A DNA stretch of 64,000 nt, taken from NCBI RefSeq assembly GCF_964019545.1, contig NZ_OZ026451.1, positions 1,111,001 to 1,175,000 on the forward strand, written 5' to 3'. This document shows positions 53,499-62,872 of the stretch, piece after piece. Made by a program: the position numbers and the translations under genes. The DNA comes from Rickettsiella endosymbiont of Xylota segnis. Its GTDB lineage: Bacteria; Pseudomonadota; Gammaproteobacteria; Diplorickettsiales; Diplorickettsiaceae. Within the stretch, counting starts at the first letter, position 1. Each line of letters begins with the position of its first letter. The notes beneath the pieces are model-generated. The model saw nothing but the letters and a program-made list of their open reading frames with translations. It searched no databases and had not been told where the DNA came from.

Positions 53499-55130
53499 TT
53501 ATGGGTTTAGTCCAAACGTTGGTTGATTTATTAAACGTGTATTAATAAAGCTAGAGTTTGGAATATCACTAATAAGTTGATATTGGAAACCTGATTTATC
53601 TATCAACCCAAACGAAGGCTGTGGCCCAATCTGTCCAACATAAAATTCTGTATTAGATGGTACATTCACTTCAGTAATATAAATTGGAACATCAGGCAAT
53701 CCTAGATGAAGTCGTAAAGCTTCTGGATCTCTCAGAAATGGCGCAATCTCTTTTTCGCGCGCCAAAAACCTTCCAGTCACACGATCTGGATCTACGTGAA
53801 CTCGATATAATTTTATTTCTTGGGCTGTAGTAATTTTACGAAGACTTACGTTATCAGGATACGGTTGTTTCCAACCTGCAGCCCTTGTCTCTTCACTGAC
53901 AAAATCTTTATTAACTACATTTGAGAAAACCCGTTCAACACTAGACAAAAGACGTGAGCTCTCTGTCCCATTATGACCAAACAATCCCCATCTATTCATC
54001 AAGCTTGATGCTTGCATGATTCCTTTAGCTACTGAGGGCAACGGTAGTTCGGCTGCTGCTATCCACGCTGCTCCATACTCAGCATTACTCTCGCTATAAC
54101 CTAAATTCAAATAGTTTTGTTCGTTTGCAGCTGCATGTCCTACATTTTCTCGCATCACTTCACTGTTAGCTGCAGCTCGACCTTCGGCTATGAGTGCACG
54201 ATGTTCAAAAACATCTTCTACTGAGTTCCAAGCACGCTGCCAAAATCCACTTGGATTTCTTGGTGGATCCACATGTTGAAAGCGACTCACCTCTTCGCCA
54301 ACACGTTGGCCAAGTTGTTGTGATACATTTGAATCGTTTACATCAAATGTTACTGAAGGTAACTGTGCATGCGCAGTAAATTCTGCATCGTTAATTAACT
54401 GCGATTCCCATTGTTGTTCTATGGTGGTTTGTGTGATGTGTCCCACACCTTGACTTGCCTTTTGGCTTTCTTGATAGTCATCGGAAACTGGCTTTGCTTG
54501 TCGTTGTTGCATCCCTACTACAACTGCATCTGAAATCAACTGTGTCGCTAAGTTTTCAACATCGAATCGACCTCGCACCACACTACTCATAGCCGCTACA
54601 CCTAAATCGGCTACGAGACGTCGTTCTAAAGGATTATCTATATTTATTTTAGCGCTTAATCCTGCTGATCCCATCGCTAATGCTACACCGGCTATATCAA
54701 ATTGCTGACGTATGCCTATCGCCATTTCGGTTAATTGTTCTGACACATTCACCATACCCATACGCACCATCGTCATAACTGTTTCTTCACCGAGCGCGGC
54801 GCCTCCAAACCCGGAAGCAAATCCTGCAGTAATACCCGCGGTTATACTTTCTACTAAAGAAAAATGATCTTTTAATCCAATACCCACACACAATTCTTGT
54901 GCAGCGGCATCCGTTAATCCGGCTGCCACGCCAGTCATTACGGGTACTGATACACCTAAAGTTCCTGCTACACTCGCCACAGCCGCAACTGCTGGTGGAT
55001 ACACACAAACAACCACCACCGCAATAGCACAAATCAACAAACCAAAAAAATCATCATCGTCTGGTGGTGGCTTATTAGCTACCCTTTCATCTCCTTCGAA
55101 TAATATTTGTAAAAATCTGCATCCTCCCAT
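53499..55130 (-). CDS. orphan Rhs toxin cassette F
   Basis: The frame gives 543 residues, but the first 18 codons overlap an immunity relic in another frame. True homology to the Rhs gene begins at PPPDDDDFFGLLICAIAVV (about residue 21). The hydrophobic segment, the long conserved region (VTFDVNDSNVSQQLGQRVGE, DPPRNPSGFW, LIAEGRAAANSEVMRE) and the boundary MNRWGLFGHN (about residue 380) match the full Rhs gene almost residue for residue. After it comes a unique tip with LYRVHVDPDRVTGRFLARE, an ITEVNVPSNTEFYVG strand and GLIDKSGFQYQL, a pattern seen in ADP-ribosyltransferase/NADase-like polymorphic toxins (tentative). With no Rhs core or start of its own, it is probably a silent cassette. Confidence 0.75.
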   Translation of the reverse strand: MGGCRFLQILFEGDERVANKPPPDDDDFFGLLICAIAVVVVCVYPPAVAAVASVAGTLGVSVPVMTGVAAGLTDAAAQELCVGIGLKDHFSLVESITAGITAGFASGFGGAALGEETVMTMVRMGMVNVSEQLTEMAIGIRQQFDIAGVALAMGSAGLSAKINIDNPLERRLVADLGVAAMSSVVRGRFDVENLATQLISDAVVVGMQQRQAKPVSDDYQESQKASQGVGHITQTTIEQQWESQLINDAEFTAHAQLPSVTFDVNDSNVSQQLGQRVGEEVSRFQHVDPPRNPSGFWQRAWNSVEDVFEHRALIAEGRAAANSEVMRENVGHAAANEQNYLNLGYSESNAEYGAAWIAAAELPLPSVAKGIMQASSLMNRWGLFGHNGTESSRLLSSVERVFSNVVNKDFVSEETRAAGWKQPYPDNVSLRKITTAQEIKLYRVHVDPDRVTGRFLAREKEIAPFLRDPEALRLHLGLPDVPIYITEVNVPSNTEFYVGQIGPQPSFGLIDKSGFQYQLISDIPNSSFINTRLINQPTFGLNP

Positions 55131-55459
55131 TCATCCTCATAAACAACAGAAACATCGTTCAGGGCTGACAAAACCCGCGGGTCAGTACTAATTTGCTTCC
55201 TACTCAATGCGGCAACTTTCACCTCATCCCACTGAAGTTCTCACATTGAAAATATAACAATTTCAAGTGGCCCATTTCTATAATCATTAACTATATCTAT
55301 AAAACATTGAGACAATATATTTCGTTTATTTAAATTAGCTTTCACAAAGTTCAAAATATCTAGTAACTCAGGCTCTAGCTCTTCACTACCATATGTATTC
55401 TCCCACTTTTTTTTCGCTATCATTGCCATTTTTTTGAAAATAATTTTTACATCGCTCAT
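55079..55459 (-). pseudogene. immunity-like gene interrupted by one stop codon
   Basis: MSDVKIIFKKMAMIAKKKWE at 55459 runs to a TGA at 55241. The same frame then continues ELQWDEVKVAALSRKQISTD and NDVSVVYEDEWEDADFYKYY to a stop at 55079. About 127 codons form one immunity-protein-sized gene with a single nonsense codon, probably from a Trp or Arg codon. Upstream in frame lies IIQTEHFDEP, which resembles QTEHYKEP of the immunity gene at 56095-56481, a sign of recombination. Confidence 0.7.
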
Positions 55460-55551
55460 AGGTTCGTCAAAATGCTCAGTTTGTATAATGAAGACACACC
55501 CTAACAATCAAAACTAATAGAGGTAATGTTATGTGTTATCTATCAAAGTCA

Positions 55552-55869
55552 TTAAGAAACATAAAATGGCTCTACTGAAGAAAATAACTCTGCTTTTTCT
55601 GGTGTATCAACATGCATAAAATCGATAAATTCATTTTCTTGGCAAGTTGTCTGAACTATTTTTTTCAATTCATACGCGATAGAATCTATTTGAACATCCA
55701 TAACAATTCCTATAGTAAGGTGAGGAGGTTCTCCAGAAATTGGATCATATACCTGTGCTAAATATGCAGTTCTCACATCTTTTTTTTTCTTAAAAAAATC
55801 TACAAGCTGTTTAGCAAGTTCTGCTGGATATATTCTTGGTTTGCCAATCAATAAAGGATGTTTCTGCAT
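55552..55869 (-). CDS. SseB C-terminal-domain protein, candidate immunity protein
   Basis: 105 residues. IGKPRIYPAELAKQLVDFF, TAYLAQVYDPISGEPPHLTI and a closing VEPFYV match the SseB protein C-terminal domain. Such domains stand alone or pair with toxins in polymorphic-toxin loci. AAGG precedes the ATG. The toxin it once guarded survives only as a short relic upstream (55911-56000). It is a resident orphan immunity gene that could protect against the lost toxin. Confidence 0.7.
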   Translation of the reverse strand: MQKHPLLIGKPRIYPAELAKQLVDFFKKKKDVRTAYLAQVYDPISGEPPHLTIGIVMDVQIDSIAYELKKIVQTTCQENEFIDFMHVDTPEKAELFSSVEPFYVS

Positions 55870-55910
55870 GAAGATATACCTTGATTGTTTTTAAGAGTTC
55901 GTTCGATAAT

Positions 55911-56000
55911 TCAAATATTTTTTTCGGCGCGCATTATTTTACCTCCTAATGAAGGAAGGCCAGTACTTACATCTAATTTCGCAGTTTGACTTAAATACCC
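55911..56000 (-). pseudogene. C-terminal relic of a lost toxin cassette
   Basis: A short frame reads LGYLSQTAKLDVSTGLPSLG and GKIMRAEKNI then stops, directly before the SseB-domain immunity gene. It is protein-like and placed as a toxin tip would be, with no upstream continuation. Confidence 0.45.
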
Positions 56001-56015
56001 GAGCTTTTAGGTAAT

Positions 56016-56094
56016 CTACAGCTCATAATCATCTGGGTTTTGCTGTGTTATTGCAAATGATTCTGAACCAAACTCATCAATTAGCTTAAGAAAA
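56016..56094 (-). pseudogene. C-terminal relic of the winged-helix-like immunity gene
   Basis: LIDEFGSESFAITQQNPDD then YEL and a stop closely match the end of the intact gene at 62873-63178 (LIDKFGAESFTTTQQNPDD). It starts exactly at the stop of the cassette-C immunity gene, marking a recombination joint. Confidence 0.75.
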
Positions 56095-56481
56095 TTAAAG
56101 CATACCTTCTTCACGATACATTTGTTCAACTTCCTTATTGAACAACTCTATCGCCTTAAGATCCTGATTTTCCATATCTTCAAAAAAATTATCACAACTC
56201 CAACTAGCAGGTAACATAGTTACAATTTTTTCGTCACCAAGCTCTTGAATCTTAGTAATCCAAGAAGAAGGTATTGTTTGAGAAATAAATTCAAAGCCAT
56301 TTAAAGAAATAAAATGGGGTTCTTTATAATGTTCAGTCTGAATATATGCTTCGATTCCATCTTTATTGCTCCAGTCTAATGCGAGTATTACATACTCGTT
56401 CCCTTTCACAAGCCAAGGACTTTTATCGCCGAGATCTTCTTTTGTGACGGGGCTGATAACCTTATTACATTTCACAATCAT
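56095..56481 (-). CDS. candidate immunity protein for the Rhs (cassette C) toxin
   Basis: 128 residues from ATG 56481, preceded by AAGGAGAATGTA; the longer frame to 56658 overlaps the toxin end and is a shadow. It has a beta-rich start (IVKCNKVISPVTKEDLGDKS, WLVKGNEYVILALDW) and an acidic helical end (IELFNKEVEQMYREEGML). There is no signal peptide. Position 10 bases after the toxin stop is the main argument. It shares QTEH-x-x-EP with the relic at 55459-55500. Confidence 0.65.
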   Translation of the reverse strand: MIVKCNKVISPVTKEDLGDKSPWLVKGNEYVILALDWSNKDGIEAYIQTEHYKEPHFISLNGFEFISQTIPSSWITKIQELGDEKIVTMLPASWSCDNFFEDMENQDLKAIELFNKEVEQMYREEGML

Positions 56482-56491
56482 TACATTCTCC

Positions 56492-59400
56492 TTAAAATTT
56501 AAAACCATATTGATCCAAAATCGATTGCGGAGAATCAACACCATTAAATACATCAACCTGATTTTTAACCTTAAAGTCAGGGTGGGTATAATTGATTTCA
56601 CCAGTAAATCTATTTTGATAAAAATGAACTTGAACTCTTTGACCACTAGGCAGTTCAATTGATTGAGTAGACAATTTTCTCCAATCTGTTATTTGACTTC
56701 CATCTTTAGTAAGCTCCTTAACAACAGTTGGATTTTCTAAAACTGCACCTCGTTTCATCGCAGGAAATGAATTCTGTAATGCTTTAGTTGTTAATCTTCC
56801 TTCTAAATCAAGAATTCCTGCTTCTTTTAAAGCTAATTCTGAGCTTAACTTCAACCTAGTAACTTGATTGTTTGCTTCGAAATTTGACAGGGCTTCTAAA
56901 TTCTCCGCCCCATTCCGACGAAAAAATCCCCATCTATTCATCAAGCTATATGCATTAGCAGCAACTATCGGTAACCTAGTTACGGCAGGTGATGCAGACA
57001 CAACTAGAGGTGCCATCCAATTTGCTACTCGTGTTTCAACAACACTCTCGCTATATCCTAAATCCAAATAGTTTTGTTCGTTTGCCGCTCCGTGCCCTAC
57101 ACTTTCTCGCATCACTTCACTATTAGCGGCTGCGCGACCTTCGGCTATTAATGCGCGATGTTCGAAAACATTTTCATACCGTTGCTCTATACGCTGCCAA
57201 AATCCAGTTGGATTTCTGGGTGGATCGACATGTTGGAATCGACTGACTTCTTCGCCGACTCGTTGTCCGAGTTGTTGCGCTACATAAGAATCGTTGACAT
57301 CAAAAGTAACTGACGGTAATGGCGTATTCGCTGTGAATTCGGCATCGTTGATTAAGTGTGAATCCCATTGTTGTTCTACTGTGGTTTGCGTAATGTGTCC
57401 TGCACCTTGACTTGCTTTTTTGCTTTGATGATATTCATCTGAATCTGGTTTTGTTTGCCTTTGTTGCATTCCTACTGCAGCTGCGTCAGTAATGAGTTGT
57501 GTCGCTAAGTTTTCAACATCAAAATGTCCTCGCACCACACTACTCATACCCGCTACAGCAATATCCGATACCAAACGTCGTTCTAAAGGATTATCTATAT
57601 TTATTTTAGCGCTTAATCCTGCTGAGCCCATCGCCAAGGCTACACCGGCTATATCAAATTGCTGGCGTATACCTATCGCCATTTCAGTTAATTGTTCTGA
57701 CACATTCACCATACCCATGCGCACCATCGTCATGACAGCTTTTTCACCGAGCGCTGCTCCTCCAAAACCTGAAGCGAAACCCGCGGTAATCCCTGCGGTT
57801 ACACTTTCTGCTAAAGAAAAATGATCTTTTAATCCGATACCCACACATAATTCTTGAGCAGCGGCATCCGCCAATCCGGCTGCCACTCCAGTCATTACGG
57901 GTACTGATACACCTAAAGTTCCTGCTACACTCGCCACAGCCGCAACTGCAGGTGGATACACACAAACAACCACCACCGCAATGGCACAAATCAACAAACC
58001 TAAAAAATCATCATCGTCTGGTGGTGGTTGTGGCGTATCCAGATGTGGAGTGAGAGAGCCTTGGATGATTTGTAATAATTGATAATACGGACGTGCCATG
58101 CCGGCTTTGTTATGTACCGAGATAAGTTGTGGGATAACGATGGTTTGACCTGGTATCAATGTTCCGCCGCCATTCGCAGCATCAATATAGCTCCCTAAAC
58201 TAGCATCACCATACACATTATTCGCAATTGATTCGTAAGTATCTTTATCCGCACAAGTGTAGGTTTGTGGCAAACTCGAAAAATCGTTAGCGCTTGCCGA
58301 ACTCATACCAATTTCCATTCCAGCACTGCCTTGTGGCCTGATCCAATTCAATAATAAATCAAAGGACTTATTACGTTGGTTTTTATAACTGGCTAAGTAT
58401 TGACCATTTACGCGATAAAAATAATAAGTTTCCAGATTAGAAATAAAAATATCTCCACTAAAAATAGGGTTTAAGTGCATTCGATGCAGTATCAAACCTT
58501 CTGGCGTCGCGATAAAATATTTATCTCGCCCATCTGGATCTTCAGCGCCGCATATCGCGTTCGGCTCGCCATTGGGACCAAAGTAGTTTTTAACTGAGGA
58601 ATAAGCACTAGTCCCATGGATGTTAGTTCGATAACCCTGAATACTTGCAATTCGCCATTGATCCCAACCTACATAATTACAATTAAGATGATCAACATTC
58701 CCTTCCTCATCGCCATAATTTATCGTTTGTTGCTGAGGTAAACCCATCGCCGTTATTTGTTGATAATCTGTACGGTTTACAACTTGAAAATGACCTGGAA
58801 CAGTTGTAGTTTGAATATTTGCAACTAACCAGGTGTTTTCATTATAAGCTCGTTCTTTATCAATAATGTATACAAGCCCAAATACCCAATCAGACACGAT
58901 TTTATAAAGTCTTTGCCTACCTGCACTATCGTATTGTCTTTCAATACTTGAATTGTAGGGAACGTCATAGCGAGAACCCACTTGTCGCCCATCGCTGTCA
59001 TAGAAAAATTTCTCAGTTATTCTGCTTGTGCTTATCGTACTTTCTGTCACCTTACGATCATTTTGGTAAGAAAATTCAGCGCCTTTATTAGGGATTATTT
59101 TGATCTGCCCATTTTCAAGAACTCCTTCAGACACAATCACCCTATCTTCAGTATCATACTTCCACCAGACTTCCTGATTAAGTTGGCTACCATCATTGGT
59201 TTTTATTGCACCCTTAATAAAGCGTCGATTACTCACCGCATCATAAGCAGTAGTAAAGATAGCTTGTTGGTCCCGTGTTAAGATCTCTCGACCCAATGCA
59301 TCGATTTGACTGCTGGTTTCACGAAGAATTTCTGCTTCACCGCTAACAACACGGACTGCAATCCGTCGACCTTCTGAGTCATAACCATAAGAGATTTTTT

Positions 59401-61174
59401 TACCGGTAGCAAAATCATTAATTTCAGTGATTTGGCCAGAAACATACTGATGATGTAAATGTTGCCCAGGCACCGGGGATCTCTCTTGTTTATAACCCAG
59501 CCAGACCGGTATCAATTTTACATATTCACCGTGGGACCCCCCCTCTGACATGACATCGACTAATTGTGCTTTGGAGTCATAGCCATAACGATAAAGTGCA
59601 CCACTTAGATCGGTATGTTGTAGTGGTTTGCCAAACGTATCACGTTGCCAAGTTAAACAACTGTTATCCGGATTTTCTAGTTTGATCAATTGATGGTTAC
59701 GTCCATAAAACATGCGCGTGCATTGACCGAGTGGCTCATAGCGTTCAATAATATTACCTAAAGCGTCGAAGTTATAACGTCGTGTATTATTGGCTGGATC
59801 CGTATCACTCGTTCGCTGTTTTAGTTCGTTATACGTATAACCACGACGACTACCGGAAGGTTTTTGAAATGCTAAAAGATTGTTCTCTTGATCATAAAAA
59901 TATTTTGTGGCTTGACTCGCAGCATCTCGCGATTCAATCATGTTGTTAAACGCATCAAACAATTGTGTTTTGCATTGTGTGCCTTCTGCTAATATTTCAA
60001 TAATTTTATGACCTGCGGCATCGAGGATATATCCTTGCGTATTGCCATTGGCATCGCGCCTTGCTATTTGTTGTCCACGAATATTATAAGCAAAAGTTGT
60101 AATAGGACAGAGTGCTTTAGTGTTGCCTTGTTCATCGACTACATCCACTAAAGGTTCTATTTTTTGAACAATTTGGTTCGTATCGTTATAAATGTATTGT
60201 GTGATATGACCTAAGCTATCGGTTTCAGTTAATTTATTATTCCATAAGTCATAGCTATATTGACGCGCAGGCTGTACCAGATGTTGTCGATCCGGATCGA
60301 TATTTTGAGTGGTGGGAAATACTAGGCCCGCATACGCAATCACTAAATCTCCGCTATAGGCACCAAAATGAAAAGGATATACACCAGCGCTAAAACCAGT
60401 CACATCCACTACAAATCCTTGTGAGATCAAATTGATGCTGGAAAATTGTGTCCAACATCGCATTCTATCCAAACTCACATTCAAATATTCTAGGACTGGT
60501 ATTTCTTTGTTGGGTGCAAGATCAGGCAGCGGACTAACCACCAGCTGAGTTTTATCGGTAAAATTCAGTTCCGTAATAAGTTCGGGATTAAATGTTGATG
60601 CGCTGGGCGTTTCATCGTTGTAAAGTGGTATCCAATCTTCGGGTTCCTGATCTAAAAAAGCAGTCGCATGCTGAGGAACCATTTCCCATTCTTCTTCATC
60701 ACTACTATCAGAATTCTGTGCCTCCAACATCAGCCAATGCTGTTGCAAACGCGTTGACACAGGCGGCTTACTCAGTGCTGGCCATTTCACGGCTAAGGAA
60801 AGTTTCTCAATAGTCTGAATAGGAACCGAAAAATCAACATTGCTCTGAATTTTATTGCCATTTTTATCAGAATACGTCGTACGTTTTTTATCGGGATCAA
60901 TTTCTACTGTTTGTATTTGTTGTTTTGATTCTCTATCAAGATAGTGACATTCCAATTTAACGACTTGGGATTGTAAAAAGCTGGGGACTTGCCAATCAAG
61001 TTCGACATGATTGTCTAAGAAACTAAATTTCAAACTCGTCGCAATCTCGCGAGACAAAGGTTTGTGTGCAGTTTTATGCGTGTAGATGGTAAAAGCTAAG
61101 CTTTCATCAACTCCTCGCCAAAATCCACTGGGATTTCTGGGTGGTGGCGGTGTTGGATGATAAAAGTGACTCAC
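56492..61174 (-). CDS. Rhs/YD-repeat polymorphic toxin with LysM and hydrophobic segment (cassette C tip)
   Basis: 1,560 residues from GTG 61174. The frame is open up to a TAA at 61295, and upstream codons still match the conserved cassette region, so the true start is uncertain. Residues about 250-950 hold YD repeats (YDLWNNKLTETDSLGH, YNFDALGNIIERYEP, YGYDSEGRRIAV) that form the Rhs shell. A LysM domain follows (about 970-1013, TYESIANNVYGDASLGSY). Then come PPPDDDD and a hydrophobic segment (about 1051-1087), the conserved pre-tip region, NRWGFFRRN (about 1415) and a 135-residue tip ending with GQRVQVHFYQNRFTGE and YTHPDFKVK. There is no signal peptide and no PAAR domain. It is the only gene of the array here with an Rhs core, so probably the expressed one. 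Confidence 0.85.
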   Translation of the reverse strand: MSHFYHPTPPPPRNPSGFWRGVDESLAFTIYTHKTAHKPLSREIATSLKFSFLDNHVELDWQVPSFLQSQVVKLECHYLDRESKQQIQTVEIDPDKKRTTYSDKNGNKIQSNVDFSVPIQTIEKLSLAVKWPALSKPPVSTRLQQHWLMLEAQNSDSSDEEEWEMVPQHATAFLDQEPEDWIPLYNDETPSASTFNPELITELNFTDKTQLVVSPLPDLAPNKEIPVLEYLNVSLDRMRCWTQFSSINLISQGFVVDVTGFSAGVYPFHFGAYSGDLVIAYAGLVFPTTQNIDPDRQHLVQPARQYSYDLWNNKLTETDSLGHITQYIYNDTNQIVQKIEPLVDVVDEQGNTKALCPITTFAYNIRGQQIARRDANGNTQGYILDAAGHKIIEILAEGTQCKTQLFDAFNNMIESRDAASQATKYFYDQENNLLAFQKPSGSRRGYTYNELKQRTSDTDPANNTRRYNFDALGNIIERYEPLGQCTRMFYGRNHQLIKLENPDNSCLTWQRDTFGKPLQHTDLSGALYRYGYDSKAQLVDVMSEGGSHGEYVKLIPVWLGYKQERSPVPGQHLHHQYVSGQITEINDFATGKKISYGYDSEGRRIAVRVVSGEAEILRETSSQIDALGREILTRDQQAIFTTAYDAVSNRRFIKGAIKTNDGSQLNQEVWWKYDTEDRVIVSEGVLENGQIKIIPNKGAEFSYQNDRKVTESTISTSRITEKFFYDSDGRQVGSRYDVPYNSSIERQYDSAGRQRLYKIVSDWVFGLVYIIDKERAYNENTWLVANIQTTTVPGHFQVVNRTDYQQITAMGLPQQQTINYGDEEGNVDHLNCNYVGWDQWRIASIQGYRTNIHGTSAYSSVKNYFGPNGEPNAICGAEDPDGRDKYFIATPEGLILHRMHLNPIFSGDIFISNLETYYFYRVNGQYLASYKNQRNKSFDLLLNWIRPQGSAGMEIGMSSASANDFSSLPQTYTCADKDTYESIANNVYGDASLGSYIDAANGGGTLIPGQTIVIPQLISVHNKAGMARPYYQLLQIIQGSLTPHLDTPQPPPDDDDFLGLLICAIAVVVVCVYPPAVAAVASVAGTLGVSVPVMTGVAAGLADAAAQELCVGIGLKDHFSLAESVTAGITAGFASGFGGAALGEKAVMTMVRMGMVNVSEQLTEMAIGIRQQFDIAGVALAMGSAGLSAKINIDNPLERRLVSDIAVAGMSSVVRGHFDVENLATQLITDAAAVGMQQRQTKPDSDEYHQSKKASQGAGHITQTTVEQQWDSHLINDAEFTANTPLPSVTFDVNDSYVAQQLGQRVGEEVSRFQHVDPPRNPTGFWQRIEQRYENVFEHRALIAEGRAAANSEVMRESVGHGAANEQNYLDLGYSESVVETRVANWMAPLVVSASPAVTRLPIVAANAYSLMNRWGFFRRNGAENLEALSNFEANNQVTRLKLSSELALKEAGILDLEGRLTTKALQNSFPAMKRGAVLENPTVVKELTKDGSQITDWRKLSTQSIELPSGQRVQVHFYQNRFTGEINYTHPDFKVKNQVDVFNGVDSPQSILDQYGFKF

Positions 61175-61318
61175 CTCTTCGCCAACGCGTTGACCAAGTT
61201 GTTGTGATACATACGAATTGTTTACATCAAAGGTGACAGACGGTAATTGTCTATTCGCAGTAAATTCTGCATCGTTAATTAACTGCGATTCCCATTATTG
61301 TTCGATATCTGTTTAATA
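61175..61318 (-). pseudogene. leading fragment of a cassette fused to the Rhs core gene
   Basis: The codons read TDIEQ, stop, WESQLINDAEFTANRQLPSV and on into EEVSHFYHP of the Rhs frame. Other cassettes have IEQQWESQLINDAEF, so a CAA-to-TAA nonsense change created the stop. Homology to the cassettes ends at about 61318, next to the cassette-B immunity gene. Confidence 0.7.
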
Positions 61319-61334
61319 AAATTCATATAAACAC

Positions 61335-61622
61335 TCATGGTTTCCAAACCTCAACCCCTATTCCTTGAAATTCCATAGCATCTTTAAAATTTTGTAAAAT
61401 CTCTTTTTGTTTATCATGAGTAATCGATTCTCCATCATCCCAATTTAAAAATGCATCTGATTTAATAATTTCACAAAATTTTCCATTTGGCAAAACACCA
61501 TTATCCAATTCAATCGTAATTTTTTTTGACCCCTCTTTATATTCTGCCGTAAAACGTCCAGTCCCTTGAACAATAAAACCTTTATTGCTTTCAACTCCTT
61601 GTTTATTTAAATATTTGAACAT
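61335..61622 (-). CDS. candidate immunity protein for cassette B
   Basis: 95 residues from ATG 61622, preceded by GGAGGTAAAAGCT; a start five codons earlier overlaps the toxin end. The central EYKEGSKKITIELDNGV and LNWDDGESITHDKQKEILQN recall the strand-strand-helix pattern of Imm74-type immunity proteins (F.W.....PI/S...K..I..N). The family call is tentative. It follows the toxin tip by 5 bases. Confidence 0.65.
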   Translation of the reverse strand: MFKYLNKQGVESNKGFIVQGTGRFTAEYKEGSKKITIELDNGVLPNGKFCEIIKSDAFLNWDDGESITHDKQKEILQNFKDAMEFQGIGVEVWKP

Positions 61623-61627
61623 AGCTT

Positions 61628-62860
61628 TTACCTCCAATAATTGCCAAAGATAAATCTTGGTTTTAAATTCAATTCATCTAAACCCAAGATTTTCTCATTC
61701 ATTAAAATTTCAGTCTGTTCAGCCCTATAGATACTTGAAGGATTAATCGTGCCAACTAAAGATCTTACTTGTCCGGAAGCTTGTTGTATCATGCGAGTAG
61801 AAACATTTGCCCAAATTTGCCTGGCTTCTATTCGTGAAAATGGTGAATTTGCTCCAAATAAATCTAATTCATCAAGCCATTTCCCTCCTCGAGTCATTTC
61901 TAGTGTAATACCACCATTTATAGCAGCATATTCTTGAGATAAACGAATACCAGCATCGCCTTGGCCTAAACCAGACCAAAGTATTAGTTGATCTTGGTTT
62001 GTTTTCAGCCCAAGTTGATTAGCATAGTCAACAACCTGGTCCGCCGTCCATCCTTCTAATGGATGCTTAGATAAACTCGGTAAGCTCAACTCTGTTGAAT
62101 CTAATGCATTATGCCCAAAAAATCCCCACCTATTCACTAAGCGTGAGGCTTGCATTAATCCCTTACCAAGCTGCTGACTTTCTTGGTAGATAGTCTCTAG
62201 TGCTTCTGCACCTAATCTTTCTAGACCCACCTCAGCCATGGCGCCCATCGCTAAAGGTACACCCACAGCATAACCAATAGCTTCCCAACGATCAGTGGGT
62301 ATTTGATCATCATTGCTAACTACAGAAGAAAAAGCTTTGATAGTTCCTTCGCGCATCTTCAATACATCATCAACTCCTCGCCAAAATCCATTTACATTTC
62401 TTGGTGGCGGCGGTGTTGGATGATAAAAGTGACTCACCTCTTCGCCAACGCGTTGGCCGAGTCGTTGTGATACATAAGAATTATTAACATCAAACGTTAC
62501 CGACGGTAACGGTGTATTCGCGGTAAATTCTGCATCATTGATTAACTGCGATTCCCATTGTTGTTCTATCGTGGTTTGCGTAATGTGCCCTGCACCACGA
62601 CTCGCTTGTTTGCTTTGCTGATATTCGTCTGAAACGGTTTTTGTTTGCAGTTGTTGCATTCCTACTACAGCTGCATCTGTAATTAATTGCGTCGCTAAGT
62701 TTTCCACATCGAAACGTCCGCGTACCACACTACTCATACCCGCTACCGCAATATCCGATACCAAACGTCGTTCTAAAGGATCAGCTATTTTTATTTTACT
62801 GCTTAATCCAGCTGATCCCATGGCTAAGGCTACACCGGCTAATGGTGACCAAATAACCAA
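61628..62860 (-). CDS. orphan Rhs toxin cassette B
   Basis: 410 residues by a TTG start that is probably not genuine. Homology to the Rhs gene begins abruptly at LAGVALAMGSAGLS (62838), cutting the conserved region in half. It then continues through VTFDVNNSYVSQRLGQRVGE, PTPPPPRNVNGFW and the boundary VNRWGFFGHN (near 62120). The tip has LILWSGLGQGDAGIRLSQEY, NGGITLEMTRGGKWLDELDL and RIEARQIWANVSTRMIQQAS, which recalls ADP-ribosyl-cyclase-like NAD-consuming toxins (tentative). It lacks an Rhs core, so it is a silent or donor cassette. Confidence 0.72.
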   Translation of the reverse strand: MVIWSPLAGVALAMGSAGLSSKIKIADPLERRLVSDIAVAGMSSVVRGRFDVENLATQLITDAAVVGMQQLQTKTVSDEYQQSKQASRGAGHITQTTIEQQWESQLINDAEFTANTPLPSVTFDVNNSYVSQRLGQRVGEEVSHFYHPTPPPPRNVNGFWRGVDDVLKMREGTIKAFSSVVSNDDQIPTDRWEAIGYAVGVPLAMGAMAEVGLERLGAEALETIYQESQQLGKGLMQASRLVNRWGFFGHNALDSTELSLPSLSKHPLEGWTADQVVDYANQLGLKTNQDQLILWSGLGQGDAGIRLSQEYAAINGGITLEMTRGGKWLDELDLFGANSPFSRIEARQIWANVSTRMIQQASGQVRSLVGTINPSSIYRAEQTEILMNEKILGLDELNLKPRFIFGNYWR

Positions 62861-62872
62861 GTTTTAAGGCAT

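Noticed and set aside
57492..57989. Frames of 80-110 residues overlapping the conserved Rhs region in other frames
   Set aside because: They recur wherever the conserved cassette DNA recurs and have no sensible protein features, so they are shadows of the toxin genes.
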